This document shows, in pieces, positions 44,250-52,817 of a stretch of DNA of 64,000 bases. The notes beneath the pieces are model-generated. The model made no database searches. It was not told the origin of the DNA and saw only the letters and a program-made list of their open reading frames with translations. The position numbers were made by a program, and so were the translations under genes. Every line of letters starts with the position of its first letter. Within the stretch, counting starts at the first letter, position 1. The stretch spans positions 124,001 through 188,000 of the forward strand of contig NZ_JBLKNW010000007.1 in assembly GCF_051414035.1 (NCBI RefSeq). The letters are read 5' to 3'. The DNA is from Halosimplex amylolyticum (GTDB lineage: Archaea; Halobacteriota; Halobacteria; Halobacteriales; Haloarculaceae).

Positions 44250-44333
44250 CCCCGCGGGTTCATTCCCTCGCTTCGTTCGATCATCTCTCCGCGAGGTCTC
44301 ACTCACTGGGCTCGCGAGACCCCCGCAAGTCCA
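44250..44333 (+). repeat. tRNA-Ala 3'-end repeat, copy 3
   Basis: An 84-bp, more diverged copy: CCCCGCGGGTTCATT on the left, CTCGCTTCGTTCG, then GCGAGGTCTCACTCACTGGG and GAGACCCCCGCAAGTCCAT on the right. It closes the 4.8-kb module starting at copy 2 and lies 127 bp beyond the decayed hicB start. Confidence 0.8.
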
Positions 44334-45143
44334 TCACAGTCGTTCGCTCCGTCGGAGTACACGGATAGTCGACAGCGCGTGCACTGGTGCCAGTGCGTTC
44401 TCTCGCCGAGGGGTCGGACAGGTACCGTCGCCAGTTGAGCGGCCACAGCCGATCGAGCGGGGAGTAGGTGCCTCCAGCAGAGCTAGAACGAGTCGTGAGG
44501 TCGGGGCCAGGGCGGCCCCGGAACCAGCCTCAGTGACGGTGACAATGGAATGTCTGGGGTGGCAAACCGACCACGAGTCAGGTCAGGGATCGCTGGGAAT
44601 TGTACCCGGTGGTAGGTGCTTCACCTCCACCGGAGCATAGTGTGTGAAGAGTTAACAACCACTAGATTTAGGAAGATCCTCAAACCCTCCGAACGAGGGA
44701 TTTCACGCCCCAAACGGAGTGACTCCGACCAGGTGGCCGCTCAGACGGATTTGTTCCAGAGGGAAGTCGGCCCGTGAACGCCGGTCGTCGCATTTCGTAC
44801 GGATCGTGACTGCCCAAGGTGGGGAGGGATTGCTCCTCACTCCTCACGCTTTCGGCGAAAACGATTCGCCGAACCACGAGGTAGATCACGGCGGGGTCGC
44901 AAAGGTGACCAGGACACTCCGCGACCCGGGAAAAATTCATCCAGCTCTGGAGGTCTCTGCACATCGGGGAGATTTGCTGCTGTGACCGGTTTTTCGAGGT
45001 ATAAACTATCCCACGGCAGTTCTACCTCACGTTGAAAGCTTGTTCTTTCTTAGAGAATGCTAGAAAGTCCATCTTGATTACCAGATTATCCGAAACGACG
45101 GTCCCCCTTTATCGTAGTACCCAGGTAGTTGCCAGTTGGAATC
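44334..45143. other. gene-poor structured stretch, possible relic
   Basis: An 810-bp gap with lower GC than its surroundings. It has strong hairpins: a bulged 12-bp stem with CTT loop near 44,609-44,637 (CCGGTGG...CCACCGG), CCCTC/GAGGG near 44,684-44,698, and TTCGGCGAA/TTCGCCGAA at 44,851-44,873. A plus-strand frame of about 75 codons before 44,777 reads like protein (DRWELYPVVGASPPPEHSV, then DSDQVAAQTDLFQREVGP) but has no start codon or known family. It may be the end of a degraded mobile element. CCTTTATC at 45,107-45,114 is a likely pilin promoter. Confidence 0.4.
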
Positions 45144-45620
45144 ATGGATATCAAGCAGCTATTCAAAGACGACGACGCGGTGTCGCCGGTCATCGGCGTC
45201 ATCCTGATGGTCGCGATCACGGTCATCCTCGCGGCCGTCATCGCATCGTTCGTGCTCGGTATGGGCCAGCAGAACGACCCGACGCCGACGGCGACGATCG
45301 GGATGGACTACGAGCAAACCGGCTCTGGCGGTGGTGTAGAATACGGCATTCTGACGCTCTCGCACGAGAGTGGTGAGACGATTGATGCGGCAAACCTTTA
45401 CATTCGCGGGAGCGGATTCAGCACCTCTCCAAGTGGCACGTATATCACCGACGGCTCGTGGACTCAAGGTGGTACGTTCTTCGGCCCTAACAGCGAGGTT
45501 AAGTCCGGGCAGTCGGTCGATGTTGGTGTCGAAAGCACGTACGATGTCAAAGTTGTCTGGGAATCGCCTGAGGGCGACACCTCGTCCACGCTGAACGAGC
45601 AGACCGGCCCCGACGCCTAA
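45144..45620 (+). CDS. archaeal type IV pilin
   Basis: A 158-residue pilin. A short basic leader (MDIKQLFKDDD) precedes the class III signal sequence AVSPVIGVILMVAITVILAA (residues 12-31), the site processed by the prepilin peptidase PibD. The hydrophobic helix assembles the pilus core. A glycine/serine/threonine-rich beta domain follows. It is likely an adhesion pilus subunit or a related pilin-like protein. The gene is alone, with its own promoter and a terminator hairpin downstream. Its codon use in the second half is less GC-biased than its neighbours. Confidence 0.92.
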   Translation: MDIKQLFKDDDAVSPVIGVILMVAITVILAAVIASFVLGMGQQNDPTPTATIGMDYEQTGSGGGVEYGILTLSHESGETIDAANLYIRGSGFSTSPSGTYITDGSWTQGGTFFGPNSEVKSGQSVDVGVESTYDVKVVWESPEGDTSSTLNEQTGPDA

Positions 45621-45646
45621 TCGGCTTCGGACCTTCGGCTTTTACC

Positions 45647-45668
45647 GACACTGACCTTCATCAGTGTC
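45647..45668 (+). terminator. hairpin terminator after the pilin gene
   Basis: GACACTGA and TCAGTGTC form a perfect 8-bp stem with a 6-nt loop, followed by the pyrimidine run CTTCCCCCTTC. It lies 27 bp after the pilin stop. Confidence 0.55.
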
Positions 45669-46268
45669 CTTCCCCCTTCGCTGCCGCGCGACGTCACTCA
45701 CTGCCAGTTACTACGTCTCCCGGATAGCGGACAGCTCGCGGACGAAGACTTCGAGCGCGACGACGCGAAGTCCGCGCGTCCACCGTCAGAATGGACACAT
45801 TCATTATATAAACTGCCGTCCCTTTCCCCGACCGCAGCAGGGAAGGCGGTTTCTCCTCGTCATCGACGATATTATAAAAACTATGAAATGAGCAGATCGA
45901 CGACCGAACGTCCCGACAATGATTGGCACGCGAACGGTATCTCCAGGCGAAACCCCCCATGGCTTCCGATGGAAATTCGGTCGCTGTCGGGCGGTTTCTC
46001 GAAATTCCGAAATACTTTCACTCTGGTCCGACTAGCCTTAATAGGGACTCGCCGCATGAAACAGAACGCACGGTTACACAGCCAGGAACCCCTGTAGCGA
46101 CGCGAATGCTCGGAATTCGGACACCTGTATCGCGCGACAAATTCCCGCAACCAAAGGGTTATTTGGGACCCATACAAACAGAACTTCCGTCACAAATGAT
46201 AGGTATGAGGCCACAGCGGACACGCTCTCGATCCGGTGCCGATATCGTCACCCGGAGGGGTGCGACGC
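45669..46268. other. intergenic, promoter-like AT-rich boxes only
   Basis: A 600-bp gap without a credible gene. It has AT-rich boxes ATTATATAAAC (about 45,804-45,814) and ATATTATAAAAA (about 45,868-45,879), either of which could be promoters, and GGAGGGG (46,254-46,260), a ribosome-binding site 8 bp before the nrdJ ATG. The long distance between the promoter boxes and nrdJ leaves room for a leader RNA of about 360-430 nt. Confidence 0.45.
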
Positions 46269-49200
46269 ATGAGTAACGCCGATCTCGGGGTCGGCGACAT
46301 CGACCTGCCGATCAAGCGCACCGAGGGGGCGACGCTGGAGGAGCGCCTGACCGGCAACGCGTATCACAACATTCTGCCCGCGCGCTATCTGCGCAAGGAC
46401 GCCGACGGGGAACTCATCGAGGACCAGGAGGATCTCTTCGTCCGCGTCGCGAAGAACATCGCGCTCGCCGAAGCCGTCTACGAGGCCGAGAATCAGGGCG
46501 TCGAGGTCACCGTCACGCCCGACCAGCTCAAGCCCGACCACCCGCGCCGGGACGAGCTCGCCGCGGAAGTCTTCGGCACGGGGACCTCGGTCGACGACGA
46601 CGCCGAGACGACGCTCACCCAGCACAACGTCAACAAGTTCGCCTACGACACGGTCGTCCCGGAGCTCCCCGACGCGGTCCGGACCCACGTCGAGGAGACG
46701 GCCGAGGAGTTCCAGACGCTGATGGAGGATCTCTCCTTTATGCCGAACTCGCCGACGCTGATGAACGCCGGCGACGAACTCCAGCAGCTCTCGGCCTGTT
46801 TCGTCGACTCGCCCGACGACGACATCGACGACATCCACCAGACCGCCAAGGAGGCCGCACAGGTCTTCCAGTCCGGCGGCGGCATGGGCTACGCCTTCTG
46901 GCGGCTCCGACCGTACGGGGACGCGGTCGGCTCCACCGGGGGCATCGCCTCGGGCCCCATCACGTTCATGCGCACGTTCGACCAGATGTGCGAGACCATC
47001 GCCCAGGGGGGCGCCCGCCGCGGCGCGCAGATGGGCGTCATGCGGGTCTCACACCCCGACGTCATCCAGTTCATCCACGCCAAGAACAAGGACGTCTCGC
47101 TGGCCCACACCCTGCGCCTGAACGACCCCGACGACTTCACGCACAACTCCTTCGCGGACGCGCTGGAGGAGGCCCGCGAACTCATCGACGACGACGGCAA
47201 GGTCCCGAAGCACCTGCGCAACGCCGTCGAGGGTCACCTCTCGAACTTCAACATCTCCGTCGGCATCACCGACGACTTCATGGAGGCCGTCAAGGCCGAC
47301 GAGGAGTTCACCTTCACCAACCCGCGCACGGGCGAACCGCACGTCGCCACCGCGGAGACGAAAGAGCTCTACGACATGTTCGACCTCGGCGACTACGTCG
47401 AGGTCGGCGAGGTGCTCTCCGTCCCGGCGACGGAGGTCTGGGAGCGCATCATCGACGGCGCCCACGAGAACGGCGAACCGGGCGTTATCTACCTCGAACG
47501 GGTGAACAAGGAGCACTCTTTCGATATCGAGGAGCATCCCGACCACCAGATCCTCGCGACGAACCCCTGCGGCGAGCAGCCCCTCGAGGAGTACGAGGCC
47601 TGTAACCTCGGGCACATCAACCTCTCGACGCTCGCGGCCCGCGACGCGCCCGACTGGCGCGTCTGGTCCGAGGAACACGCTGACGAGTACGACTCCCTGG
47701 ACGAGGCCGTCGACGCCTTCCTCGAGGAGGCCATCGACTTCGACTCGTTCGATTACCGCATCGAGATGGGGACCCGGTTCCTCGAGAACGTCGTCACGAT
47801 GTCGGACTTCCCGGTCCCGAAGATCGAGCAGAAAGTCCGGGAGATGCGCAAGATCGGTCTCGGTGTCATGGGCCTGGCGCAGCTGTACATCCAGCTCGGC
47901 ATGAAGTACGGCGACGACGTCTCCAACGAGGTCGCCCGCCAGCTCATGCGCCACATCAACCACCAGTCCAAGTGGGCGAGCCACGAACTCGCCGAGGATC
48001 GGGGCGCCTTCGCCGAGTGGGACAACTCGAAGTTCGCCGAGCCCATCGAGTACCGCGAGTGGTTCGAGAAGCAGACCGGCCTCGACGCCGACGAGTGGGC
48101 CGACGGCTTCGCCATCCGCAACCACAACACGACGACCATCGCCCCGACCGGCACCACCTCGATGGTCGGCAACACCACCGGCGGCTGCGAGCCCATCTAC
48201 AACGTCGCCTACTACAAGAACGTCTCCGACGACGTGCAGGGCGACGAGATGCTCGTCGAGTTCGACGACTACTTCCTCCGCGTGCTGGAGGAGAACGACC
48301 TCGACATCGACGCCGTCAAAGAGGAGGCCCAGGAGCAGATGGCCAACAACGAGTTCGACGGCGTCGACGGCCTCTCGACGGTCCCCGACGCGGTCGGCGA
48401 ACTGTTCGTCACCACGGGCGACCTCTCGGCGAAGGCCCACGCGGGCATCCAGGTCGCCTGCCAGGAGGGCGTCGACTCGGCCATCTCGAAGACGGTCAAC
48501 GCGCCCAACGACTCGACGACCGAGGACGCCCGCGAGGTCTTCGAGTACATCTACGACCACGGCGGCAAGGGCGTCACCTACTACCGCGACGGCACCCGCA
48601 GCAAGCAGGTGCTCACCACGCGCGCCCAGAACACCGAGTTCGCCGACATGGACGCCGAGGAAGTCGTCGCCCAGATCGAGGAGGTCTTCGGCGGCCTCGA
48701 CGCTTTCCTCGAGGAGGACGCCGTGCAGGCGGCCGTCGAGGCCGAGACAGAGCAACTGCTCGGCGCCGCCGACGGCGACCGCCCGGACTACGCCCAGAAG
48801 CGCACGCGCCCGGACGTGCTCCACGGCGTCACCCAGCGCATCGACACCGGCTACGGGAAGCTCTACGTCAACATCAACGAGGACCCCGAGGCCGAGCGCC
48901 CCTTCGAGCTGTTCGCCAACATCGGCAACTCCGGCGGCTTCACCGCCTCGTTCACCGAGGCGCTGGCCAAGACCATCTCGACGGCGCTGCGCGCCGGTGT
49001 GGACCCGCGAGAGATCGCCGACGAGCTCCAGGGCATCCGCTCGCCGAAGGTCGCCTGGGACAAGGGCGAGCAGATCCAGTCCATCCCGGACGCCATCGGC
49101 ACGGCCCTGCGCCGCTACCTCGATGACGAGATCGACAAGGGCTACCCCCAGCAGAAGACCCTGGAGGAGACCGCCAGCGAATCCGAACAGCGCAGCAACC

Positions 49201-49442
49201 CGAACCAGGACGTCTCCGCCGCCGAACCGGAGACCGACGGCGGGGCCTCCGTCTCCATGGACGCCAAACCCGGCAGCGACGCCGACGAGCCCGGTCCCGA
49301 CGCCGGGGAGTCGTCCGAGGACGCCCAGCAGGAACTGATCGACGCCGGCGAGAGCCCGGAGTGCCCGGAGTGTAGCTCGCTCTCGCTGTACTACTCCGAA
49401 GGCTGCAAGACGTGCGAGTCCTGCGGCTGGTCGGAGTGCTGA
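46269..49442 (+). CDS. nrdJ: adenosylcobalamin-dependent ribonucleotide reductase
   Basis: A 1057-residue class II ribonucleotide reductase. Cys177 (LSACFVD) and the NPCGEQ loop with the thiyl-radical Cys434 and Glu436 are present, as is NHNTTTIAPTGTTSMVGN. The C-terminal region has a disordered acidic linker and a Cys-rich tail (CPECSSL...CKTCESCGWSEC) that recycles the active-site disulfide. It makes deoxynucleotides using B12. ATG 46,269 follows a good ribosome-binding site, so translation is not leaderless here. Rhomboid starts 5 bp after its stop. Confidence 0.95.
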   Translation: MSNADLGVGDIDLPIKRTEGATLEERLTGNAYHNILPARYLRKDADGELIEDQEDLFVRVAKNIALAEAVYEAENQGVEVTVTPDQLKPDHPRRDELAAEVFGTGTSVDDDAETTLTQHNVNKFAYDTVVPELPDAVRTHVEETAEEFQTLMEDLSFMPNSPTLMNAGDELQQLSACFVDSPDDDIDDIHQTAKEAAQVFQSGGGMGYAFWRLRPYGDAVGSTGGIASGPITFMRTFDQMCETIAQGGARRGAQMGVMRVSHPDVIQFIHAKNKDVSLAHTLRLNDPDDFTHNSFADALEEARELIDDDGKVPKHLRNAVEGHLSNFNISVGITDDFMEAVKADEEFTFTNPRTGEPHVATAETKELYDMFDLGDYVEVGEVLSVPATEVWERIIDGAHENGEPGVIYLERVNKEHSFDIEEHPDHQILATNPCGEQPLEEYEACNLGHINLSTLAARDAPDWRVWSEEHADEYDSLDEAVDAFLEEAIDFDSFDYRIEMGTRFLENVVTMSDFPVPKIEQKVREMRKIGLGVMGLAQLYIQLGMKYGDDVSNEVARQLMRHINHQSKWASHELAEDRGAFAEWDNSKFAEPIEYREWFEKQTGLDADEWADGFAIRNHNTTTIAPTGTTSMVGNTTGGCEPIYNVAYYKNVSDDVQGDEMLVEFDDYFLRVLEENDLDIDAVKEEAQEQMANNEFDGVDGLSTVPDAVGELFVTTGDLSAKAHAGIQVACQEGVDSAISKTVNAPNDSTTEDAREVFEYIYDHGGKGVTYYRDGTRSKQVLTTRAQNTEFADMDAEEVVAQIEEVFGGLDAFLEEDAVQAAVEAETEQLLGAADGDRPDYAQKRTRPDVLHGVTQRIDTGYGKLYVNINEDPEAERPFELFANIGNSGGFTASFTEALAKTISTALRAGVDPREIADELQGIRSPKVAWDKGEQIQSIPDAIGTALRRYLDDEIDKGYPQQKTLEETASESEQRSNPNQDVSAAEPETDGGASVSMDAKPGSDADEPGPDAGESSEDAQQELIDAGESPECPECSSLSLYYSEGCKTCESCGWSEC

Positions 49443-49447
49443 CGTAG

Positions 49448-50122
49448 ATGACCGAGGGCCCCGCGTCGCCGCTGACGCGCGGGCTCCGCTGGCTCCGGAC
49501 CGTCCCGACGACTATCTCTCTCTGTCTGCTCTTCTCCCTCGTCTTCGCCGCCGAGTGGTACGTCTGGACCCGCCTGGGTCGCGCCGCGTTCGTCGAGTTC
49601 TTCGTCGCCACCCGCGAGCCCTCGCTCGGGTGGCTGCTCGCGCCGCTCGCGCACCTCCCGACCGATTTCCGTCACCTCGCGTCGAGCGTCGTCCAGTTGC
49701 TCCTGTTCGGCGGCATCGTCGAGCGACGACTCGGCCGCCGGCAGTTCCTCGGCCTGGTCGTCGTCTCGGGTATCGCGACGACGGCCGCGCAGGTGGCATC
49801 GTACGCGGTGATCGGCGTCGGCGGCCGACCCGTCGGCACGCTGGGCGCCAGCGGCATCGTCCTCGCGATGACCGCGCTCGTCGTCGTGGACAGCGTGCGG
49901 TACCGACTCGCGACCGGCGAGTGGCACGGCGACGCGACCTGGGTGTGGGTCCTGCTGGGCGGGTTCGTCGTCGGGCAGGCCGTCTTCGGCCTCGTGAACC
50001 TGGCGTACGGGACGGCTCGGGTGGGTGTGGTAGGGCACCTGACCGGCGTCGTCATCGGCCTCGCGTTCGGACTGGTGCGTCCGACCCGCTCCGTGCTGTA
50101 TTCCCGCGGTGAGGCTCGCTAG
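49448..50122 (+). CDS. rhomboid family intramembrane serine protease
   Basis: A 224-residue protein with about six membrane helices. The catalytic Ser135 is in TLGASGIVLA (GxSG), and the partner His197 in GHLTGVVIGLAFG lies on a later helix. Rhomboids cut transmembrane substrates within the bilayer. It follows nrdJ by 5 bp and may be co-transcribed, though a functional link is unlikely. Confidence 0.9.
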   Translation: MTEGPASPLTRGLRWLRTVPTTISLCLLFSLVFAAEWYVWTRLGRAAFVEFFVATREPSLGWLLAPLAHLPTDFRHLASSVVQLLLFGGIVERRLGRRQFLGLVVVSGIATTAAQVASYAVIGVGGRPVGTLGASGIVLAMTALVVVDSVRYRLATGEWHGDATWVWVLLGGFVVGQAVFGLVNLAYGTARVGVVGHLTGVVIGLAFGLVRPTRSVLYSRGEAR

Positions 50123-50220
50123 GAGTCGTCTCGGTCACGGTCAGGGGCTCGCTGTGAAGGGCCTCGACTCACGTGGTCGAACGCCGAGAAACCACGGCTG
50201 AAGAATCTGAACCGATCGCG

Positions 50221-50517
50221 CTACTGCATCGTCACGTACGTCAGGAAGAGGAGGGCGAGGAACTGCAGGGCGCGGAGGACGACGACGGCCTGCTGGGCGA
50301 CGGGGTCGCTGGCGTAGAGCATCTGCATGCTGAAGAAGTAGTAGATAGCGACGAGGTTCTCCAGCAGCATCACCCCGGCGAACGCGAGCAGGCCAAGGAT
50401 CAGGTTCGTGCCGAACGTGCGGTAGTTGCGCAGCCAGACGGCGCCCAGGGCCAGCAGTAAGAGGGCGTTCAGCCCTGCGAGGGCGGTCGCGACGGTCAGC
50501 CAGGTGTGCATCGCCAT
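50221..50517 (-). CDS. DUF7521-like small membrane protein
   Basis: A 98-residue protein with three helices (about 5-30, 37-62 and 75-97) and a short basic loop LRNYRTFG. It lies 5 bp after the winged-helix gene on the same strand and repeats the arrangement at 42,946-43,616. Function unknown; likely works with the adjacent regulator. Confidence 0.8.
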   Translation of the reverse strand: MAMHTWLTVATALAGLNALLLLALGAVWLRNYRTFGTNLILGLLAFAGVMLLENLVAIYYFFSMQMLYASDPVAQQAVVVLRALQFLALLFLTYVTMQ

Positions 50518-50522
50518 GTGTA

Positions 50523-50798
50523 TTACTCCATTTTGTCGGTGATCGTCTCGAACTCCTCGCGGTGGCGGTCGAACCGGTCCGTGAGGAAGTACATCGCGCC
50601 GTAGTCGTCGCCGCCGCGCTCTACCACGTCGTGTTCCAGCAGGACGTCGAGGTGGTGTCGCACCGTGTTGTAGTCCACGTCGAGCGCGTCGGCGAGCTTG
50701 TTCGCGTTGCGCGGCCGGTCGTCGAGCAACCGGATGATGCGCGCGCGGTTCTCCCCGCCGCGCGTCCCGGCGAGCAGATACCACAGTGCCTTCTCCAT
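50523..50798 (-). CDS. winged-helix transcriptional regulator
   Basis: A 91-residue ArsR-like protein. GTRGGENRARIIRLLDDRPR is helix 1-2 and KLADALDVDYNTVRHHLDVL the recognition helix, followed by the wing VVERGGDDYGAMYFLT. ATG 50,798 (MEKALWYLL) is chosen over an upstream start because TGATATTTATG (50,826-50,836) lies about 30 bp before it as a promoter box. Operon with the DUF7521 gene. Confidence 0.85.
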   Translation of the reverse strand: MEKALWYLLAGTRGGENRARIIRLLDDRPRNANKLADALDVDYNTVRHHLDVLLEHDVVERGGDDYGAMYFLTDRFDRHREEFETITDKME

Positions 50799-50872
50799 CG
50801 ACGCTCGTCCGTTCTTGTCTCGACCCTGATATTTATGCGTGCTGGTTCCGGGGAGCGCCGACGAGTCGGGCG

Positions 50873-52498
50873 TCACTGCACGCGACTCGGGTCGATGGTC
50901 TCGCTCACCCAGCCCGACGGGCCGCTCGGGAAGGCGTTGCGCTCCTCGCGAGGCTGGCGTTCGCCCGTGCCGTCAGTGGCTCGCACGACGACCTCGTGGC
51001 TCCCGCTGGGCGGGTCGTAGGCGTACTTCCACTGGCGCCACGCGTCGTTGGCGTACTCGGGCGGGTTCTCGACGGCGCCGGTTGCGCCCGGCAGGCGTTC
51101 GGTGAGGTCCGCGTCCACCCAGGTTTCGCCGCCGTCGACGGAAACTTCGACGCGTTCGACGTCGCGCGTGCCCGCGTACGCGTGTCCGCCGACCAGGATC
51201 TGGTCGTCTTCGGTCCGGGTGGTCGCGTGGAGTTTGGCGACGGTGTTGACGGGGCCGGTGCCGTGCCATCCCTTCTGCTCCCAGTAGCCGTCCTGCTCGC
51301 GGTCGAGGAACTCGATCTCGGTGATCCACTTGACGTTGATCTCCCCCCAGTGGCCGGGGATGAGCGCGCGGACAGGCGCGCCGTGGCCGCGCGGGATCGG
51401 CCCGCCGTTCATCCCGAGCGCGAGCATCCCGGTTTCCAGCGCCTCCACGGGGAACTCCTCGTAGTAGTCGTCCGCCGCGCGCACCATGACGCAGTCGCAC
51501 TCGGAGTCCGGGTCAGCGGCCGCTACCAGCGGCGCGATGGGGACGCCGCTCCAGAGGGCGTTGTCCATCTTGTGGCCGTTGAGCGGCTCGCCGACGCACC
51601 GGAGCGTGACGAAGCGGTGTTCGAACCCCCGCTCGCGCAGATCCGCGTAGGAGTACGACAGTTCTTCCCCGACTTCGCCGGTGACCGACAGCGACCACTC
51701 GGCCGCGTCCGGCGTCGGGGAGACCGAACTGTACGAGACGTTGAAGAACTCCTCGCTGACGAGCGGGTCCATCCCGCCGAAGTCGTACGTGCGCTCGTCC
51801 GCGGCAGCGAGCTGGTCGTCCACGTCGAACGTCGGCACGTCGACGTTGCCGTAGATAGCGGGGTCGCCAGTCGGCACGCCCTCCCTGCCTTCGCCGCCCC
51901 CTCCGAGGTTTCCGCCGTCACCGCCGGCGCTCGCCGCCGAATCGCTCCGGCGTCCGAGCGAGTAGCCGACGGCGCTCGCCGCGGCGGCCGTGCCGAGCGC
52001 CGTGACGACCCGGCGCCGTCCGTCGGGGTCGCGCCGCCCGACGAAGCGCTCGCCCGACCGCGAGAGGTCCGTCAGCCAGACGACGACGCCCGCACCGACG
52101 GCCGCACCAAGCGACAGCCCCGGTCGGAGCGTCAGCGCCGCCGTCGCCGCCCAGACGGCCGCAGGACCGCCGACGACGGGCACGAGCCGTTCGTCGAGTC
52201 GTCGCCCGATACCGATCGTCAGTCCGACCAGCAGCGCGTACAGCCCGGCCACGAGGGTCCCTGCGAGCGCGACGTTGAGTTTCTGGCCCAGGTCGCCGAG
52301 CACCGTGATCGCGAACGTGATCAGCGCGCCGGGCATGACCTGTGAGAGCGTGCTCTCGACCGGTGCGAGGACGAACCCGGGTGCGAAGCCGGCCGCGCCG
52401 AACGACCCGAGCAGGCCCGCGACGCCCGCCGCGAACGCGACCGCGACGGTCCCAGGTCCGGGCGGGTACCGGTCGGACAGCGGCGTGTACTCTGACAT
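50873..52498 (-). CDS. membrane-anchored sulfite-oxidase-like molybdoprotein
   Basis: A 541-residue protein of two parts. Residues 10-145 form about four helices. A further hydrophobic stretch preceded by RRR (RRRVVTALGTAAAASAVGYS, 161-180) looks like an internal Tat-type anchor. Residues 215-541 are a sulfite oxidase-type molybdopterin domain with the Mo-ligand Cys301 in TLRCVGEPLNGHK, PRGHGAPVRALIPGHWG, and a C-terminal dimerisation domain (VSVDGGETWVDADL). It is likely an extracytoplasmic oxidoreductase; the substrate is not determinable. ATG 52,498 starts the membrane domain. Confidence 0.87.
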   Translation of the reverse strand: MSEYTPLSDRYPPGPGTVAVAFAAGVAGLLGSFGAAGFAPGFVLAPVESTLSQVMPGALITFAITVLGDLGQKLNVALAGTLVAGLYALLVGLTIGIGRRLDERLVPVVGGPAAVWAATAALTLRPGLSLGAAVGAGVVVWLTDLSRSGERFVGRRDPDGRRRVVTALGTAAAASAVGYSLGRRSDSAASAGGDGGNLGGGGEGREGVPTGDPAIYGNVDVPTFDVDDQLAAADERTYDFGGMDPLVSEEFFNVSYSSVSPTPDAAEWSLSVTGEVGEELSYSYADLRERGFEHRFVTLRCVGEPLNGHKMDNALWSGVPIAPLVAAADPDSECDCVMVRAADDYYEEFPVEALETGMLALGMNGGPIPRGHGAPVRALIPGHWGEINVKWITEIEFLDREQDGYWEQKGWHGTGPVNTVAKLHATTRTEDDQILVGGHAYAGTRDVERVEVSVDGGETWVDADLTERLPGATGAVENPPEYANDAWRQWKYAYDPPSGSHEVVVRATDGTGERQPREERNAFPSGPSGWVSETIDPSRVQ

Positions 52499-52670
52499 GG
52501 ATCGGAGTGGGCGGTCCCCGCCAATAGGCGTTGTTCGAAAACCCGTCGAACTCCGTCTAGAATTCGTTCGGTTTGACGGCCTGCCAGCCGGCCGACCGGT
52601 CCCGGACGGATGCGACGCCGGTCCCGTCGGGGAGAACAAGACTCAAGCGCTTCTCGTCCGAGGTGCCGGT

Positions 52671-52790
52671 ATGAGCGACGCCGGCGGTCGTCCGTGCCCC
52701 CGCTGCGAGCGACCGATGACCCATCGCCACTGCAAGTACGTCTGCCCCGAACACGGCGTCGTCTACGACTGTTCGGACACCTTCTACTGA
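52671..52790 (+). CDS. zinc-finger microprotein
   Basis: A 39-residue protein with two CxxC/H-type half sites: CPRCERPMTHRHCKYVCPEH binds one zinc. It ends VVYDCSDTFY. It resembles the haloarchaeal HVO_2523-type zinc microproteins, from memory. Function unknown; such proteins act in nucleic-acid or protein contacts. The ATG is isolated in a 320-bp gap between the molybdoprotein and the TVP38 gene. Confidence 0.75.
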   Translation: MSDAGGRPCPRCERPMTHRHCKYVCPEHGVVYDCSDTFY

Positions 52791-52817
52791 ACGGCGCGAC
52801 GAACTGTCGCGCGGAAC

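Noticed and set aside
44440..44640. Possible group II intron or RNase P RNA
   Set aside because: No domain V-like hairpin or conserved RNase P core motifs could be found; kept only as an unexplained structured stretch.
45888..46276. Short plus-strand frames before nrdJ
   Set aside because: No ribosome-binding site, domain or codon bias typical of genes here; nrdJ begins at 46,269 after a good ribosome-binding site.
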